From NCBI GenBank assembly GCA_001874155.1, contig MPDB01000002.1, positions 62,001 through 126,000 of the forward strand: DNA of 64,000 nt. The letters run 5' to 3'. Every line of letters begins with the position of its first letter. Position 1 is the first letter of the stretch. Positions 38,625-49,972 of this stretch are shown here, piece after piece. The translations under genes were made by a program, and so were the position numbers. The notes under the pieces were generated by a model. The model saw nothing but the letters and a program-made list of their open reading frames with translations, made no database searches and was not told where the DNA came from. Origin of the DNA: Vibrio sp. MedPE-SWchi. GTDB taxonomy: Bacteria > Pseudomonadota > Gammaproteobacteria > Enterobacterales > Vibrionaceae.

Positions 38625-41450
38625 TTAATTCGAAACTTCGGGATTGATAGTCAAAGCGTCTTCAACTAACGCTTTCTGCTGTTTCAAGTGCACTGACATA
38701 TAGCCGACTGCTGGCGAAGCTGATGCTGGACGCCCTGTATATCGTAACTTACCATCAGCTGGAATCGCTGCTAGGAAGTTATGTTGGCTACTGTACCAAG
38801 CACCCTGGTTTTGAGGCTCTTCTTGACACCAAACAAATTCCTTAGCATTAGAATAAGGCGCAATTGCGGCTTGAACTTCTTCTAACGGGAAAGGATAAAG
38901 CTGTTCGATTCGTACAATTGCAACATCATCTTGCTCATTGTTTCTACGCTGTTCTAGTAGGTCAAAATACACCTTACCTGAACAGAATATAACCTGTTTA
39001 ACCTTAGACGCGTCTAGCTCATCGATTTCACCAATCGCGGCTTGGAACGTACCTTCAGCTAACTCTTCAAACGAAGAGGTACACAGTGGGTGACGAAGCA
39101 GAGACTTAGGTGACATAACAATCAGTGGACGACGCATAGGACGAACAACCTGACGACGAATCATGTGATAAACCTGAGCCGGTGTAGATGGAACAACAAT
39201 TTGCATGTTTTGTTCCGCACACATCTGAAGGTAGCGCTCTAAGCGAGCCGATGAGTGCTCTGGGCCTTGCCCTTCATAGCCATGAGGTAAGAGCATGGTA
39301 AGTCCGCACAAGCGTGCCCACTTCTGCTCACCCGATGAGATGAATTGGTCTATAACCACTTGAGCACCGTTGGCAAAATCGCCAAACTGAGCTTCCCATA
39401 GTGTTAAACCACCAGGTTCAGCCGTTGCGTAGCCGTATTCAAATGCCAATACCGCCGCTTCAGAAAGAACCGAATCAAAAACTTGGAAAGGACCTTGCTT
39501 ATCGTGGATGTTACTCAGTGGGACGTAAGTGCTCGCATCAAGCTGATTGTGCAATACGGCGTGTCGGTGGAAGAAAGTACCACGACCAGAGTCTTGCCCT
39601 GATATACGAATACGTTTTCCGTCGTCAACTAAGGTAGCGTAGGCCATTGTTTCAGCCATACCCCAGTCTACACGCTTCTCACCAGTAGCCATGGCAACAC
39701 GATCATTGACCAATTTGTTTACACGGCTTTGTAATTTATGGCTTTCTGGGTACTGACAAACACGATTACCAAGCTCTTTTAAGCGCTCAATGTCGACTTT
39801 GCTGTCCCATTCCATATTCCAATCATGACCAAGATATGGAGACCAATCGACAGAATGCAGTGCCATTGGGCGCCATTCTTTAACGACAACTTCACCATGG
39901 TCAAGTGCATCGCGGTAACCATTAACCAATTCTGTCGCAGTTTCGATATCGAACTCACCACGGTCAATCAGTACGTCAGCATAAAGCTTACGTGGTGTTG
40001 GGTGTTTTTTGATCTTTTGGTACATCAGTGGCTGAGTTGCGTTTGGCTCATCAGCTTCGTTATGACCATGTCGACGGTAACAAACGAGTTCAATAACAAC
40101 ATCACGCTTGAATTCGTTACGATAATCCAACGCAAGACGCGCGACAAAAGCAACCGCCTCTGGATCATCTGCATTCACGTGGAAAATCGGTGCCTGAACC
40201 ATCTTCGCGATATCAGTACAGTACATCGTAGAACGCGTATCACGAGGGTTAGACGTTGTGAAACCTACTTGGTTGTTCACTACGATTCGAATTGTACCAC
40301 CCACTCGGAAACCACGTGTTTGAGACATATTGAACGTCTCTTGCACCACCCCTTGACCTGCGATCGCAGAGTCACCGTGCACGGTAATTGGTAGAACAAT
40401 GCTGCCATCTTTATCATCAAGACGGTCTTGACGAGCTCGTACTGAACCAATAACCACTGGGTTAACAATTTCTAGGTGAGATGGGTTAAATGCCAAAACT
40501 AGGTGAACATCATTGCCTGGCGTTGCAAAATCGGCAGAGAAACCTTGGTGGTACTTAACATCGCCGGTACCCCATGTTTCGTCATGTTTACCAGCAAACT
40601 CATCGAACAAATCTTGTGGTTTCTTACCTAACACGTTAACTAACATGTTTAAGCGACCACGGTGAGCCATACCAACGACAACTTCACGCATACCCTGGCT
40701 ACCGGCATGACGAATAAGTTCTTTCGTCATGGGTATCAACGCATCACCACCTTCTAAAGAGAATCGCTTCGCGCCTGGGAATTTAGCGCCTAGGTAGCGC
40801 TCAAGCCCTTCTGCAGCAGTCAGCTCTTCTAGGAAGGCTTTTTTCTCTTCTAGGTTAAAGGAAGGTTGGCCAGATACAGACTCTAAACGCTGTTGAATCC
40901 AACGTTTTTGTTCTGTATTGGTCATATGCATATATTCTGCGCCAATCGAACCACAGTAGGTTTGTTTCAATGCAGAATAAAGGTCTCTGAGTACCATCGT
41001 CTCTTGGCCAATGGCGAAAGAACCGACGTTGAAGGTTTCATCGAAATCTTCTTCAGTGAGATTATGGAAGGATGGGTCTAGCTCTGCGACAGCAGGTCTA
41101 ATCCATAAACCTAGGGGGTCTAGGTTTGCAGCTTGATGCCCTCTAAAACGGAAAGCATTGATCAGCTGTAGAACTTTTACTTGTTTAACATCGACATCAG
41201 GATCACTAACTTGGACATTGTAATGCTTAGTTTCTTGAGCGAGTCGTCGGAAGTAATCACGGACACGTGAGTGCGGTTGTTCTACCGCCTCTGAAGGTTG
41301 CGTTGGCAATTCCTCGAATACACGTTTCCATTCATCACTTACCAGATCAGGATCACTTAGATACGTTTCGTAGAGTTCCTCTACGTAAGTTGCATTGGCG
41401 CCAGCCAAGTGTGAAGACTCGAGCCATGCCTTCATCACGCCGTTGTGCAT
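38625..41450 (-). CDS. sucA: 2-oxoglutarate dehydrogenase E1
   Basis: SucA, 941 residues, is the thiamine-diphosphate-dependent decarboxylase of the 2-oxoglutarate dehydrogenase complex. The TPP-binding region includes [16 protein letters not shown] and [14 protein letters not shown] (about 390). The substrate-pocket segment [17 protein letters not shown] (about 259-275) and the Rossmann-like C-terminal half with [18 protein letters not shown] are also clear. The start [19 protein letters not shown] aligns with the E. coli N-terminus. It follows sdhB by 88 bp, a gap with two stem-loops. Confidence 0.98.
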   Translation of the reverse strand: MHNGVMKAWLESSHLAGANATYVEELYETYLSDPDLVSDEWKRVFEELPTQPSEAVEQPHSRVRDYFRRLAQETKHYNVQVSDPDVDVKQVKVLQLINAFRFRGHQAANLDPLGLWIRPAVAELDPSFHNLTEEDFDETFNVGSFAIGQETMVLRDLYSALKQTYCGSIGAEYMHMTNTEQKRWIQQRLESVSGQPSFNLEEKKAFLEELTAAEGLERYLGAKFPGAKRFSLEGGDALIPMTKELIRHAGSQGMREVVVGMAHRGRLNMLVNVLGKKPQDLFDEFAGKHDETWGTGDVKYHQGFSADFATPGNDVHLVLAFNPSHLEIVNPVVIGSVRARQDRLDDKDGSIVLPITVHGDSAIAGQGVVQETFNMSQTRGFRVGGTIRIVVNNQVGFTTSNPRDTRSTMYCTDIAKMVQAPIFHVNADDPEAVAFVARLALDYRNEFKRDVVIELVCYRRHGHNEADEPNATQPLMYQKIKKHPTPRKLYADVLIDRGEFDIETATELVNGYRDALDHGEVVVKEWRPMALHSVDWSPYLGHDWNMEWDSKVDIERLKELGNRVCQYPESHKLQSRVNKLVNDRVAMATGEKRVDWGMAETMAYATLVDDGKRIRISGQDSGRGTFFHRHAVLHNQLDASTYVPLSNIHDKQGPFQVFDSVLSEAAVLAFEYGYATAEPGGLTLWEAQFGDFANGAQVVIDQFISSGEQKWARLCGLTMLLPHGYEGQGPEHSSARLERYLQMCAEQNMQIVVPSTPAQVYHMIRRQVVRPMRRPLIVMSPKSLLRHPLCTSSFEELAEGTFQAAIGEIDELDASKVKQVIFCSGKVYFDLLEQRRNNEQDDVAIVRIEQLYPFPLEEVQAAIAPYSNAKEFVWCQEEPQNQGAWYSSQHNFLAAIPADGKLRYTGRPASASPAVGYMSVHLKQQKALVEDALTINPEVSN

Positions 41451-41479
41451 AAATTCCCTTAACCAGTAGTTTTCACGTT

Positions 41480-41527
41480 TGCCTTGGGAAAACCAAGGCA
41501 GTATTCGTCACCCCAATTAGGGGCGAC
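41480..41527 (-). other. Two stem-loops between sdhB and sucA
   Basis: TGCCTTGG/CCAAGGCA (41480-41500) and GTC-CCCC/GGGG-GAC (41507-41527) are both able to fold in the sdhB-sucA transcript. Neither has a T run on the minus strand. They may set segmental stability of the long operon mRNA. Confidence 0.65.
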
Positions 41528-41538
41528 AATCTTATTAT

Positions 41539-42252
41539 TTAAACCGAGCGATTTACCAACATGGTCTTAATGTGACCAATAGCTTTCGTCGGATTTAACC
41601 CTTTAGGACAAACACTTACACAATTCATTATGCCATGGCAACGAAAAACGCTAAATGCATCATCAAGATTAGATAAACGTTCATCTGTTGCGGTATCGCG
41701 GCTATCTATTAGCCAGCGATATGCGGCTAATAGACCGGCAGGCCCAATAAACTTGTCTGGATTCCACCAGAAAGAAGGACATGACGTCGTACAACATGCG
41801 CACATGATACATTCGTATAAGCCATCAAGATGCGCGCGCTCATCCGGTGTTTGCAAATGCTCTCGAGAAGGTGGCAAATCACCATCTGTTACCAAGAACG
41901 GTTTAACTTTAGAGTAGTTATCATAGAATTGCGTCATATCTACAATTAAATCTCTAACAACAGGCAAACCTGGCAATGGTCGAATCACGATAGAGCTTTG
42001 GCCGCCTAAGGCAGACAATGGCGTAATACACGCTAGGCCATTCTTACCGTTCATGTTCAGACCATCTGAGCCACAAACACCCTCACGACATGAACGTCTA
42101 AATGAAATAGTTGGATCTTGCTCTTTTAGCAGTATCAATGCATCAAGCAACATCATGTCTGAGCCTTCATCAACCTCAAGCACATAATCTTTCATGTACG
42201 GCTTTTCGTCCGCATCAGGATTATATCGGTACAAAGAGAAATTCAGTTTCAT
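41539..42252 (-). CDS. sdhB: Succinate dehydrogenase iron-sulfur subunit
   Basis: SdhB, 237 residues, carries electrons from the flavoprotein to ubiquinone through three iron-sulfur clusters. The 2Fe-2S ligands lie in SCREGVCGSDGLNMNGKNGLAC, seen as SCREGVCGSDG and NGLAC (about 53-75). The 4Fe-4S and 3Fe-4S ligands lie in CIMCACCTTSCPSFWW (about 148-163) and CHGIMNCVSVCPKGLNP (about 205-221). It is the fourth gene of the sdh cluster, 15 bp after sdhA. Confidence 0.98.
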   Translation of the reverse strand: MKLNFSLYRYNPDADEKPYMKDYVLEVDEGSDMMLLDALILLKEQDPTISFRRSCREGVCGSDGLNMNGKNGLACITPLSALGGQSSIVIRPLPGLPVVRDLIVDMTQFYDNYSKVKPFLVTDGDLPPSREHLQTPDERAHLDGLYECIMCACCTTSCPSFWWNPDKFIGPAGLLAAYRWLIDSRDTATDERLSNLDDAFSVFRCHGIMNCVSVCPKGLNPTKAIGHIKTMLVNRSV

Positions 42253-42267
42253 AATCAGGTCCTCTCC

Positions 42268-44034
42268 TTAGTACGTACGAGCTTTAGGTGGGAAAGCTTC
42301 ACGATGAACAGGTTCCATATTTACACCGCGCTTAGACATGCTTTCTGTCTCCGGGTTGTAAATAGAGTGGCATAGCCACTGTTCATCATCACGGTCTGGG
42401 AAATCAAAGCGAGCATGCGCACCACGACTTTCTGTACGGAAGTTAGCCGCAACCGCGGTAGCAAAAGCCGTTTCCATCAAGTTCTCTAGCTCCAGACACT
42501 CAATACGCTGGGTATTAAACTCTGTCGACTTATCCGATAAGTGTGCATTTTTAAGGCGCTCACGAATCACTTTTAGCTCTGCTAATCCCTTCTCCATCGC
42601 ATCGCCTTCACGGAATACTGAGAAGTTATTTTGCATACATTGTTGAAGATCTTTACGAATAACAGCAGGGTCTTCACCTTCAGTGCTGTTTTCCCATCGA
42701 TTGTAACGCTCTAAAGAACGTTGAATATCATCTTCTGTCGCAGGAGTCGCTTCAGCTTGCTTCTTCAGTGTTTCACCTAGGTGAAGCCCGGTCGCTCGGC
42801 CAAATACAACCAAATCTAATAGTGAGTTACCACCAAGTCGGTTTGCACCATGCACAGATACTGAGGCAATCTCACCACATGCAAATAAACCCTGAACCTC
42901 TACATCAGCACCACTTTCATCTTGCTTTATCGCCTGACCGGATACCTGAGTAGGAACGCCACCCATCATATAGTGACATGTAGGTATAACTGGAATCGGC
43001 TCTTTTACTGGATCTACGTGAGCAAATGTGCGAGACAATTCACAAACACCTGGAAGACGAGACTCAAGCGTCTCTTTCCCTAAATGATCGAGTTTCAGCT
43101 TGATATGCGGACCCCAAGGGCCATCGCAGCCGCGACCTTCACGAATCTCAATCATCATTGAGCGAGCAACAACATCACGACCAGCTAAATCTTTTGCATT
43201 TGGTGCATACCGCTCCATGAAGCGTTCACCGTCTTTATTCAGAAGATAACCACCCTCACCACGACAACCTTCAGTAACAAGTACCCCTGCACCGGCGATG
43301 CCAGTTGGGTGGAATTGCCACATCTCGATGTCTTGCATAGGAACGCCAGCACGAATCGCCATACCAACACCGTCACCAGTATTAATATGGGCATTCGTCG
43401 TTGATGCGTATATACGGCCCGCACCACCTGTCGCTAAGATCGTTGCTTTCGATTTGAAATAGCAAACTTCGCCCGTTTCCATACACAAAGCAGTGGTACC
43501 AAGTACTGCACCGTCTTCATTCTTAACGAGATCAAGCGCATACCACTCTGAAAAAATCGTCGTCTTATGTTTGATATTCTGCTGATAAAGGGTATGTAGC
43601 AGTGCGTGGCCAGTACGGTCAGCTGCTGCTGCAGTACGCGCCGCTTGCTCACCGCCAAAGTTTTTTGACTGACCACCAAAAGGACGTTGATAAATAGTAC
43701 CGTTATCAAAACGAGAGAATGGTAAGCCCATTTTCTCTAACTCAATGACAGAGTCAGGTCCGTTTTTACACATGTACTCAATTGCGTCTTGATCACCGAT
43801 ATAGTCTGAACCTTTGACTGTATCGTACATATGCTGTTCCCAGTGGTCTTCATGCGCGTTGCCTAATGCAACCGTAATACCACCTTGAGCAGATACTGTA
43901 TGAGAACGTGTTGGGAACACTTTAGATAACAAGGCGCAAGATAGGCCTTGTTCAGAAATTTGTAATGCGGCGCGCATACCTGCACCACCAGCACCGATAA
44001 CAACGGCGTCGAATTCACGAACTGGAATAGTCAC
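42268..44034 (-). CDS. sdhA: Succinate dehydrogenase flavoprotein subunit
   Basis: SdhA, 588 residues, oxidises succinate to fumarate with a covalently bound FAD. The FAD-binding [14 protein letters not shown] (about 12-25) and the FAD-attachment histidine in [17 protein letters not shown] (about 43-59) are present, as are the catalytic Arg/His region and [18 protein letters not shown] (about 399-416). Its start directly follows the sdhD stop. Confidence 0.98.
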   Translation of the reverse strand: MTIPVREFDAVVIGAGGAGMRAALQISEQGLSCALLSKVFPTRSHTVSAQGGITVALGNAHEDHWEQHMYDTVKGSDYIGDQDAIEYMCKNGPDSVIELEKMGLPFSRFDNGTIYQRPFGGQSKNFGGEQAARTAAAADRTGHALLHTLYQQNIKHKTTIFSEWYALDLVKNEDGAVLGTTALCMETGEVCYFKSKATILATGGAGRIYASTTNAHINTGDGVGMAIRAGVPMQDIEMWQFHPTGIAGAGVLVTEGCRGEGGYLLNKDGERFMERYAPNAKDLAGRDVVARSMMIEIREGRGCDGPWGPHIKLKLDHLGKETLESRLPGVCELSRTFAHVDPVKEPIPVIPTCHYMMGGVPTQVSGQAIKQDESGADVEVQGLFACGEIASVSVHGANRLGGNSLLDLVVFGRATGLHLGETLKKQAEATPATEDDIQRSLERYNRWENSTEGEDPAVIRKDLQQCMQNNFSVFREGDAMEKGLAELKVIRERLKNAHLSDKSTEFNTQRIECLELENLMETAFATAVAANFRTESRGAHARFDFPDRDDEQWLCHSIYNPETESMSKRGVNMEPVHREAFPPKARTY

Positions 44035-44382
44035 TTACGCACCCCACAAAATAGAAATACCAGAAAAGAAGTAGCTCAATAGAATAATCACAATACCGAA
44101 TTGCAATCCTCCACGTAGTTTTGAGCACTTAATATAATCAGTTAGAACTTGCCACAAACCAATCCACGCATGAATAAGCACAGATGTTAAAGCAAGCATC
44201 GTAAATATCTTGGTGAAGGCACTACCAAAGAATTGAGTCCAAGAGATGTAAGAAATATCTCCTGAAAACGCAAAAAAACTAACTAGGTAGATAGTGTAGA
44301 GGGTCATCAAAATAGCAGTAGCACGAATAAGTAGGAAATCGTGTACACCATTGCGTCCGAAAGACGAAACATGCTTTACCAT
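44035..44382 (-). CDS. sdhD: Succinate dehydrogenase membrane anchor subunit
   Basis: SdhD, 115 residues, has three membrane helices and with SdhC binds heme b and ubiquinone. The heme-ligand histidine is in [18 protein letters not shown] (about 62-79), where the Asp-Tyr pair near the quinone site is conserved. It overlaps the sdhC stop by 7 bp and abuts sdhA. Confidence 0.96.
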   Translation of the reverse strand: MVKHVSSFGRNGVHDFLLIRATAILMTLYTIYLVSFFAFSGDISYISWTQFFGSAFTKIFTMLALTSVLIHAWIGLWQVLTDYIKCSKLRGGLQFGIVIILLSYFFSGISILWGA

Positions 44383-44768
44383 ACTAGTACTCCTGCAAGA
44401 AGAGACAGAACGGCTGTGGCAGCGAAAGCGACTTTAGCACTTAAAGCTCCAGTATCGAGTTCTTCAAAATAGCCTAAATCCATCATCAAGTGACGGATAC
44501 CACCTACGATATGGTAGGCCAAGGCAGTGGCGATTCCCCACAGAATAAACTTAACAAAAAAACCATCGACGATGTCAGTGGCTTCTTTAAATCCTAGTGG
44601 TGATTCTAGCGATAGCGACAATAGCCATAACAATATACCAATCGCGACGAACGTTATCACTCCTGACACTCGGTGTAGGATTGATGCGATCGCGGTAATT
44701 GGAAAGCTAACTGTCTGCAAATCTAAATTAACAGGTCTTGACTTTCTTTCTTTCACGGGCTTGCTCAC
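44376..44768 (-). CDS. sdhC: Succinate dehydrogenase cytochrome b556 subunit
   Basis: SdhC, 130 residues, has three membrane helices. The N-terminal [20 protein letters not shown] and [12 protein letters not shown] (about 29-40) hold the quinone-site Ser and Arg, and the heme histidine is in [16 protein letters not shown] (about 84-99). It is the first gene of sdhCDAB-sucABCD. Its promoter lies in the gap shared with gltA, where an ArcA-like box begins 60 bp before the start codon. Confidence 0.97.
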   Translation of the reverse strand: MSKPVKERKSRPVNLDLQTVSFPITAIASILHRVSGVITFVAIGILLWLLSLSLESPLGFKEATDIVDGFFVKFILWGIATALAYHIVGGIRHLMMDLGYFEELDTGALSAKVAFAATAVLSLLAGVLVW

Positions 44769-44827
44769 TCAGCTTCGATAAGCATTTATAGTTATCAACG
44801 AATTTCGTGCGAAACCTACAAAAGTTT

Positions 44828-44840
44828 ACATTTAATTAAC
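44828..44840 (-). promoter_or_regulatory. ArcA-like site upstream of sdhC
   Basis: The minus strand reads GTTAATTAAATGT, identical to the core of the ArcA-P consensus. Related GTTAA repeats follow at 44863 (GTTAATTG) and 44881 (GTTAACAA). ArcA represses sdh and gltA when oxygen is low in enteric bacteria, so the same is likely here. Confidence 0.75.
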
Positions 44841-44995
44841 AAAAACCCCAAGAAAAGCACCAGTTAATTGTAAATAAAATGTTAACAATAAAACCAAAAA
44901 TAATATCTAATATTTCTTTCTAGCCTTGAATTTATAAGGATTTCACCGAAATTTCTAGCCTCACTATAAGGCCGGCAACATTCTAATACAATTGG

Positions 44996-45014
44996 TGTAA
45001 CAATTTTTGTTACA
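44996..45014. promoter_or_regulatory. Perfect palindrome in the sdhC-gltA gap
   Basis: TGTAACAATTTTTGTTACA has perfect 7-bp arms around ATTTT. It lies 147-165 bp before gltA and about 230 bp from sdhC. It resembles an operator, but the spacing does not match the CRP, HexR or TyrR sites I know. The remainder of this 392-bp AT-rich gap holds the ArcA-like box and, next to gltA, AAAGGAG at 45150-45156. Confidence 0.55.
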
Positions 45015-45160
45015 TAGAACAGACTTTTAACTTATTTGCCATAAAAAGTTGCGCTAAGCGCACACATCGAAGTACAAATATTGACTTTGTATGCGAAGAC
45101 ACGTAAAAAAATGGCACATAAACATCCTGGATGGATTAATAATAAACAAAGGAGATTGTC

Positions 45161-46450
45161 ATGGCGGATAAGAAAGCGACCCTTCATATCGAAGGTTTAG
45201 CGCCAATCGAGCTACCAATTATGGAAGGGACTGTCGGCCCAGAAGTAATCGATGTTCGTAAACTAGGAGCAAATGGATACTTCACGTTCGATCCTGGTTT
45301 TCTTGCCACTGCATCTTGTGAGTCTCAAATCACTTATATCGATGGCGGCAAAGGTGTTCTGCTACACCGCGGCTACCCAATCGATCAATTAGCGAATAAT
45401 GCAGACTACTTAGAAGTATGTTACATACTTCTTTATGGAGAAGCCCCAAATCGTGAGCAATACGAAGATTTTAAACGTACTGTAACTCGTCACACTATGG
45501 TTCATGAGCAGATAGCTAGCTTCTATCACGGCTTTAGACGTGATGCGCACCCAATGGCTGTTATGTGTGGTGTTGTTGGCGCACTTGCTGCGTTTTACCA
45601 TGATTCACTTGATGTAAATAACGATACGCACCGAGAAATTGCCGCCTATCGTCTATTGTCAAAAATGCCTACTTTGGCAGCAATGTGTTATAAATATTCA
45701 ATCGGACAGCCGTTCATTTACCCAAGAAATGAACTTAGCTATGCCGAGAATTTCCTGCATATGATGTTTGCTAACCCATGTGAAGAATATGAAGTCAATC
45801 CTGTCGTCGCACGCGCAATGGATAAGATATTCACCCTTCACGCGGATCACGAACAAAATGCTTCAACATCTACGGTACGTTTAGCCGGTTCATCAGGTGC
45901 TAACCCATTTGCCTGTATCGCTGCTGGTATCGCGTCTCTATGGGGCCCAGCTCACGGTGGCGCAAACGAAGCATGTCTGCGTATGCTAGAAGAGATAGGT
46001 AGTGTCGATAAGATTGAAGAGTATGTTGCAAAAGCAAAAGATAAAGACGACCCGTTCCGCCTAATGGGCTTTGGTCACCGTGTTTATAAAAACTACGACC
46101 CTCGCGCTACTGTAATGCGTGAAGCTTGTCACGATGTGCTTAAAGAGCTAAACATTGACGATCCATTACTTGATGTTGCTATGGAACTAGAGCGTATTGC
46201 TCTGTCAGATGAGTACTTCGTTGAGAAGAAACTGTACCCGAACGTTGATTTCTACTCAGGCATCATCCTGAAAGCGATTGGTATCCCTGTTTCAATGTTC
46301 ACGGTAATCTTTGCGATGTCTCGTACTATCGGTTGGATTGCACACTGGAACGAGATGCACAGCGATCCTACAAATCGTATCGGCCGTCCTCGTCAGCTGT
46401 ACACAGGTCAAGAAAAACGTGATTTCCAACCTCTGCATGAGCGCGACTAA
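45161..46450 (+). CDS. gltA: Citrate synthase
   Basis: GltA, 429 residues, condenses acetyl-CoA with oxaloacetate to open the TCA cycle. It is the long hexameric, NADH-inhibited type I enzyme of Gram-negative bacteria, shown by its length and the extra N-terminal domain ([18 protein letters not shown]). The catalytic residues lie in [20 protein letters not shown], seen as [11 protein letters not shown] (about 227), and [14 protein letters not shown] (about 305-318, with the active His and Arg), with the late catalytic Asp in PNVDFYSGI. It is divergent from the sdh-suc operon. Confidence 0.98.
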   Translation: MADKKATLHIEGLAPIELPIMEGTVGPEVIDVRKLGANGYFTFDPGFLATASCESQITYIDGGKGVLLHRGYPIDQLANNADYLEVCYILLYGEAPNREQYEDFKRTVTRHTMVHEQIASFYHGFRRDAHPMAVMCGVVGALAAFYHDSLDVNNDTHREIAAYRLLSKMPTLAAMCYKYSIGQPFIYPRNELSYAENFLHMMFANPCEEYEVNPVVARAMDKIFTLHADHEQNASTSTVRLAGSSGANPFACIAAGIASLWGPAHGGANEACLRMLEEIGSVDKIEEYVAKAKDKDDPFRLMGFGHRVYKNYDPRATVMREACHDVLKELNIDDPLLDVAMELERIALSDEYFVEKKLYPNVDFYSGIILKAIGIPVSMFTVIFAMSRTIGWIAHWNEMHSDPTNRIGRPRQLYTGQEKRDFQPLHERD

Positions 46451-46501
46451 TCCCGTTTTCATCTATAGGTTATAAACGACCTACTTTGATCAATCCTTAA
46501 T

Positions 46502-46537
46502 AAAAAAGCTTGGCCATTATTTGGACCAAGCTTTTTT
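46502..46537. terminator. Bidirectional terminator between gltA and the Nif3-like gene
   Basis: AAAAAAGCTTGG pairs perfectly with CCAAGCTTTTTT around a 12-nt loop, giving U-runs on both strands. Confidence 0.93.
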
Positions 46538-46549
46538 GTTTCGACTAGG

Positions 46550-47308
46550 CTAAACAGGGTTATCAATATCAACGAAGGTAACATCGAAGCCGTGTTCTTG
46601 CTCTAGCCACTCCCCCAGCGCTTTGATGCCATAACGCTCTGTGGCATGGTGACCTGCAGAAAAGTAATGAATATCTTGTTCGCGAGCAACATAAGTCGTG
46701 CGTTCCGATATCTCACCAGAGATAAAGGCATCTAAACCGTGTTGCGCGGCTAATTCTATATAGTCTTGCCCGCCCCCCGTACACCAACCGACCGTTGAGA
46801 TAATTTTATCTGCATGTTCTGGCGCAATGTGTAATGGCTGACGCTTCAATACTTTTTCAATTCGATTCGTAAATTCCTTACCACTCATTGGTGAATCTAA
46901 ACGGCCGAACATCGCGACTGATTGAGGATGCCCTTCCAATCCACCTTCGACCGTAATACCAAGTAACCTCGCAAGTTCGGCATTGTTACCCAGCTCTGGA
47001 TGAATATCTAAGGGGAGGTGATAGCCAAACAAGTTGATGTCATTCTTAATAAGAGTGCGAATTCGCTTGCCCTTCATCCCTCGAATAGGTTCAGGCTCTC
47101 CTTTCCAAAAATATCCGTGGTGAACAAGAATCGCATCAGCATTTAGCTCCACCGCTTTGTCAATTAGAGCTTGAGAAGCTGTAACGCCAGTAACAACGCG
47201 TGTCACCTCTTCAATACCTTCGACCTGTAGGCCATTCGGACTGTAATCTTTTACAAGGTGAGGAGAAAGCTTTTCGTTCAAAATTGATTCTAACTTGAGG
47301 TTATTCAT
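46550..47308 (-). CDS. Nif3-like dinuclear metal-centre protein (YbgI)
   Basis: This 252-residue protein belongs to the NIF3/GTP cyclohydrolase I type 2 homologue family (YbgI in E. coli), toroid-forming hydrolase-like proteins with two metals per site. Metal ligands lie in AILVHHGYFWKGE (about 60-72), YHLPLDIHPELGNN (about 96-109) and near the end in YFSAGHHATERYG (about 214-226). The physiological substrate is unsettled. It is divergent from the DUF1853 gene and lies next to gltA, as in several related genomes. Confidence 0.92.
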   Translation of the reverse strand: MNNLKLESILNEKLSPHLVKDYSPNGLQVEGIEEVTRVVTGVTASQALIDKAVELNADAILVHHGYFWKGEPEPIRGMKGKRIRTLIKNDINLFGYHLPLDIHPELGNNAELARLLGITVEGGLEGHPQSVAMFGRLDSPMSGKEFTNRIEKVLKRQPLHIAPEHADKIISTVGWCTGGGQDYIELAAQHGLDAFISGEISERTTYVAREQDIHYFSAGHHATERYGIKALGEWLEQEHGFDVTFVDIDNPV

Positions 47309-47402
47309 GGCTTATTCCAATAATTATTATATTTCCTCAAAGTGTATACTCTACTTGGTTAGGGTTACAATGGCCGCATACCGAATATCAATAGGCTCAA
47401 GG

Positions 47403-48155
47403 ATGAATCAACTACAACGTTTCTATCAATGGATAGCCTCAACCCCATCACTGTTTCAGCCGCAACCTCCTTTTGTTGATTTCATTGATGTAGACGCTCC
47501 TCCTTTACCCGCTACAGAAATATACGAGGGCAATCGTCGATTGGGTTTTCTCTACCAACACTTATGCACGAAACTGATAGATAACATTCCACGGTATCAA
47601 GTGGAACTTGAGGAGATTCAACTCAATACACCATCTGGGAAAACACTCGGCGCTATAGATTTCATACTGCATAACAACGACACTGGCAGGCATGAACACT
47701 GGGAGGTAGCCGTAAAGTTTTATCTACTCCACCAAGGCGTTTGGTACGGCCCGAATGCACACGATCAACTCGATAAAAAGCTTGATAGAATGCTAACCCA
47801 CCAGCTTAAAATGAGCGCCACTAAAGAGTTTACCCAACATCATTCGGACTATGGCGAATTGTCTGAGCACCTGTTAATTCAAGGCCGACTATACATAAAT
47901 CCTTTTTCTCCAGAACCAACACCGACCAAGTGTTTAGGGTTTGAACTAAACCCTAGCCAAATCGCTGGTTATTGGTGCTACCAAAGTCAATGGGAGCTTA
48001 TTGAAGAGCCACTTTATAGGATGGAGAAATCTTGTTGGGCAACTGGGCTAACTCAGTTTGAGCACATTCAAGAAAGACCCACCGACCGGTTCATCCACGC
48101 ACAAACTAAAGATGGAAAATTCTGGTTTGTCGTTCCCGACAAGTGGCCGTGTTAG
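47403..48155 (+). CDS. DUF1853-family protein
   Basis: This 250-residue protein is of the DUF1853 family, which is of unknown function. Conserved stretches include RRLGFLYQHLCTKLI (about 37-51), IDFILHNNDTGRHEHWEVAVKFYL, seen as GAIDFILHN and HWEVAVKFYL (about 84-107), and WYGPNAHDQLDKKLDRML. The acidic-Glu-Lys pattern of the EVAVKF segment recalls PD-(D/E)XK nuclease folds, which is inference only. The start is uncertain: ATG at 47403 is preferred because AAGG directly precedes it and it fits the family start; ATGs at 47370 and 47307 are also in frame, the last overlapping the Nif3-like start. Confidence 0.82.
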   Translation: MNQLQRFYQWIASTPSLFQPQPPFVDFIDVDAPPLPATEIYEGNRRLGFLYQHLCTKLIDNIPRYQVELEEIQLNTPSGKTLGAIDFILHNNDTGRHEHWEVAVKFYLLHQGVWYGPNAHDQLDKKLDRMLTHQLKMSATKEFTQHHSDYGELSEHLLIQGRLYINPFSPEPTPTKCLGFELNPSQIAGYWCYQSQWELIEEPLYRMEKSCWATGLTQFEHIQERPTDRFIHAQTKDGKFWFVVPDKWPC

Positions 48156-48245
48156 TCAATCATAAACAGTGCCTTGGGTCCTAAACGATCAAGTAAGGAA
48201 TCGCTTTCACTATAACCACGTAAGTCATTAGATTTCAGAGACAAA

Positions 48246-48269
48246 AAAGGCGACCGCTTGGCCGCCTTT
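48246..48269. terminator. Terminator after pgm
   Basis: AAAGGCG pairs with CGCCTTT around an 11-nt loop with its own GCCG pairing. On the minus strand a T run follows (the A residues at 48243-48248). It lies 16 bp after the pgm stop. Confidence 0.75.
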
Positions 48270-48284
48270 CATTAGCTCATCGTT

Positions 48285-49931
48285 TTATAAGCCTGCATCA
48301 GCAAAGACTTGGTTCACAATCTCTTGAGCTTCAGATTCGATTTGCGCGAGATGCTCTGCCCCTTTAAAGCTTTCACAGTAGATCTTGTAGATATCTTCTG
48401 TGCCGGAAGGACGTGCTGCAAACCAGCCATTTTCAGTCGTTACTTTAAGGCCACCAATTGCTGCACCATTACCCGGAGCATGTGTTAAACGTGCGGTAAT
48501 AGGCTCACCAGCCAACATCTCCGCAGAGACCATCTCAGCAGACAGTTTCTTCAAAATATCTTTTTGTGGTCCATTCGCAACCGCCTGAATACGATTGTAC
48601 TTAGACGCGCCATGCTTAGCCGCAAGCTCTTCATAGTAATCTTGTGGGTTCTTACCTGTCACCGCTGTGATTTCAGCCGCTAGAAGACAAAGTAAGATAC
48701 CATCTTTGTCGGTTGACCAAGGCGTGCCATCTTTGCGTAGGAAAGAGGCACCTGCACTCTCTTCACCACCAAAGCCAAACTGACCACTATAAAGGCCATC
48801 AACAAACCACTTAAAGCCTACAGGCACTTCGCACAGTTCGCGACCTAGGTCGGCAACAACACGGTCAATCAACGCACTTGAAACGAGTGTCTTACCGACA
48901 GCAACCTCTTTCCCCCACCCTTCACGGTGGCGGTAAAGATAATCAATACACACGGCTAAGAAGTGATTTGGGTTCATCAATCCTTTTGGTGTAACAATGC
49001 CATGGCGGTCATAATCAGGGTCGTTACCAAAGGCAAGATCGTAATCATCTTTAAGCGCCAGAAGACCAGCCATTGCGTATGGTGACGAGCAATCCATCCG
49101 AACAACGCCATCTTTATCTAGAGACATGAACTGGAAGGTAGGGTCAATTGCTTCGCTTACTAGCGTTAAATCTAATTCATAAGCCGTTGCAATTTGACGC
49201 CAGTAATCAATGCCTGAACCGCCCAATGGATCAACGCCAATCTTAAGCCCTGACTTTTGGATCGCTTCCATATCGACAACATTAACAAGATCATCGATGT
49301 ACGGCTTCACAAGGTCCTGCTCTACAAATAAATCAGACGCCTTTGCCTCTCCAATAGGTACGCGTTTAACGCCCTCAAGACCTTCGGCGATCAGTTGGTT
49401 AGCACGGTCTTCAATCGCTTGAGTCAATTCAGCTTCTGCTGGCCCACCGTGTGTCGGGTTGTACTTAATACCACCATCCTGAGGCGGATTGTGAGACGGG
49501 GTGATAACAATACCATCGGCCTTTGCATCGTGCTTTAGGTTATGAGTCAGGATTGCGTGCGATACGCCTGGCGTCGGAGTGTAGCCATTATTCTCTTGCG
49601 CAATGACTTTTACACCATTAGCGACTAACACTTCAACGGCAGTGAGAAACGCAGGCTCCGATAGTGCATGGGTATCTTTGCCTAAATAGAGAGGGCCTGT
49701 CGTGCCGGCTTGTGCTCTCACTTCAGCGACCGCTTGAGAAATTGCTAAAATATGGTTTTCATTGAATGTCGATTTATCTGCAGAGCCACGGTGGCCTGAG
49801 GTACCAAACAACACTTTATGTTCAGCATTTTTAGCGTTTGGTTGAAGTAAAAAATAATTTGAAACGAGGGCTGGGATATTATGCAAATCTTCTTGTATTG
49901 CTTTGGTTCCAGCTCTTGGATGCATAGCCAT
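48285..49931 (-). CDS. pgm: Phosphoglucomutase (alpha-D-glucose)
   Basis: Pgm, 548 residues, interconverts glucose-1-phosphate and glucose-6-phosphate, feeding UDP-glucose and glycogen. The phosphoserine loop is [18 protein letters not shown] (about 141-158), the metal-binding loop is [13 protein letters not shown] (about 297-309), the sugar loop is [10 protein letters not shown] (about 389-398) and the phosphate loop is [12 protein letters not shown] (about 509-520). Gene order seqA-pgm is as in E. coli, but here a terminator-like hairpin lies between the two. Confidence 0.97.
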   Translation of the reverse strand: MAMHPRAGTKAIQEDLHNIPALVSNYFLLQPNAKNAEHKVLFGTSGHRGSADKSTFNENHILAISQAVAEVRAQAGTTGPLYLGKDTHALSEPAFLTAVEVLVANGVKVIAQENNGYTPTPGVSHAILTHNLKHDAKADGIVITPSHNPPQDGGIKYNPTHGGPAEAELTQAIEDRANQLIAEGLEGVKRVPIGEAKASDLFVEQDLVKPYIDDLVNVVDMEAIQKSGLKIGVDPLGGSGIDYWRQIATAYELDLTLVSEAIDPTFQFMSLDKDGVVRMDCSSPYAMAGLLALKDDYDLAFGNDPDYDRHGIVTPKGLMNPNHFLAVCIDYLYRHREGWGKEVAVGKTLVSSALIDRVVADLGRELCEVPVGFKWFVDGLYSGQFGFGGEESAGASFLRKDGTPWSTDKDGILLCLLAAEITAVTGKNPQDYYEELAAKHGASKYNRIQAVANGPQKDILKKLSAEMVSAEMLAGEPITARLTHAPGNGAAIGGLKVTTENGWFAARPSGTEDIYKIYCESFKGAEHLAQIESEAQEIVNQVFADAGL

Positions 49932-49972
49932 TGAGTGACGTCCTTTCTTAGGTAGTTTTAAAACAATAAAAA

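Noticed and set aside
39825..40394. 189-codon plus-strand frame opposite sucA
   Set aside because: It is long by chance, antisense to a highly conserved gene. Its product is rich in Thr, Arg, His and Cys and resembles no family, and there is no ribosome-binding site.
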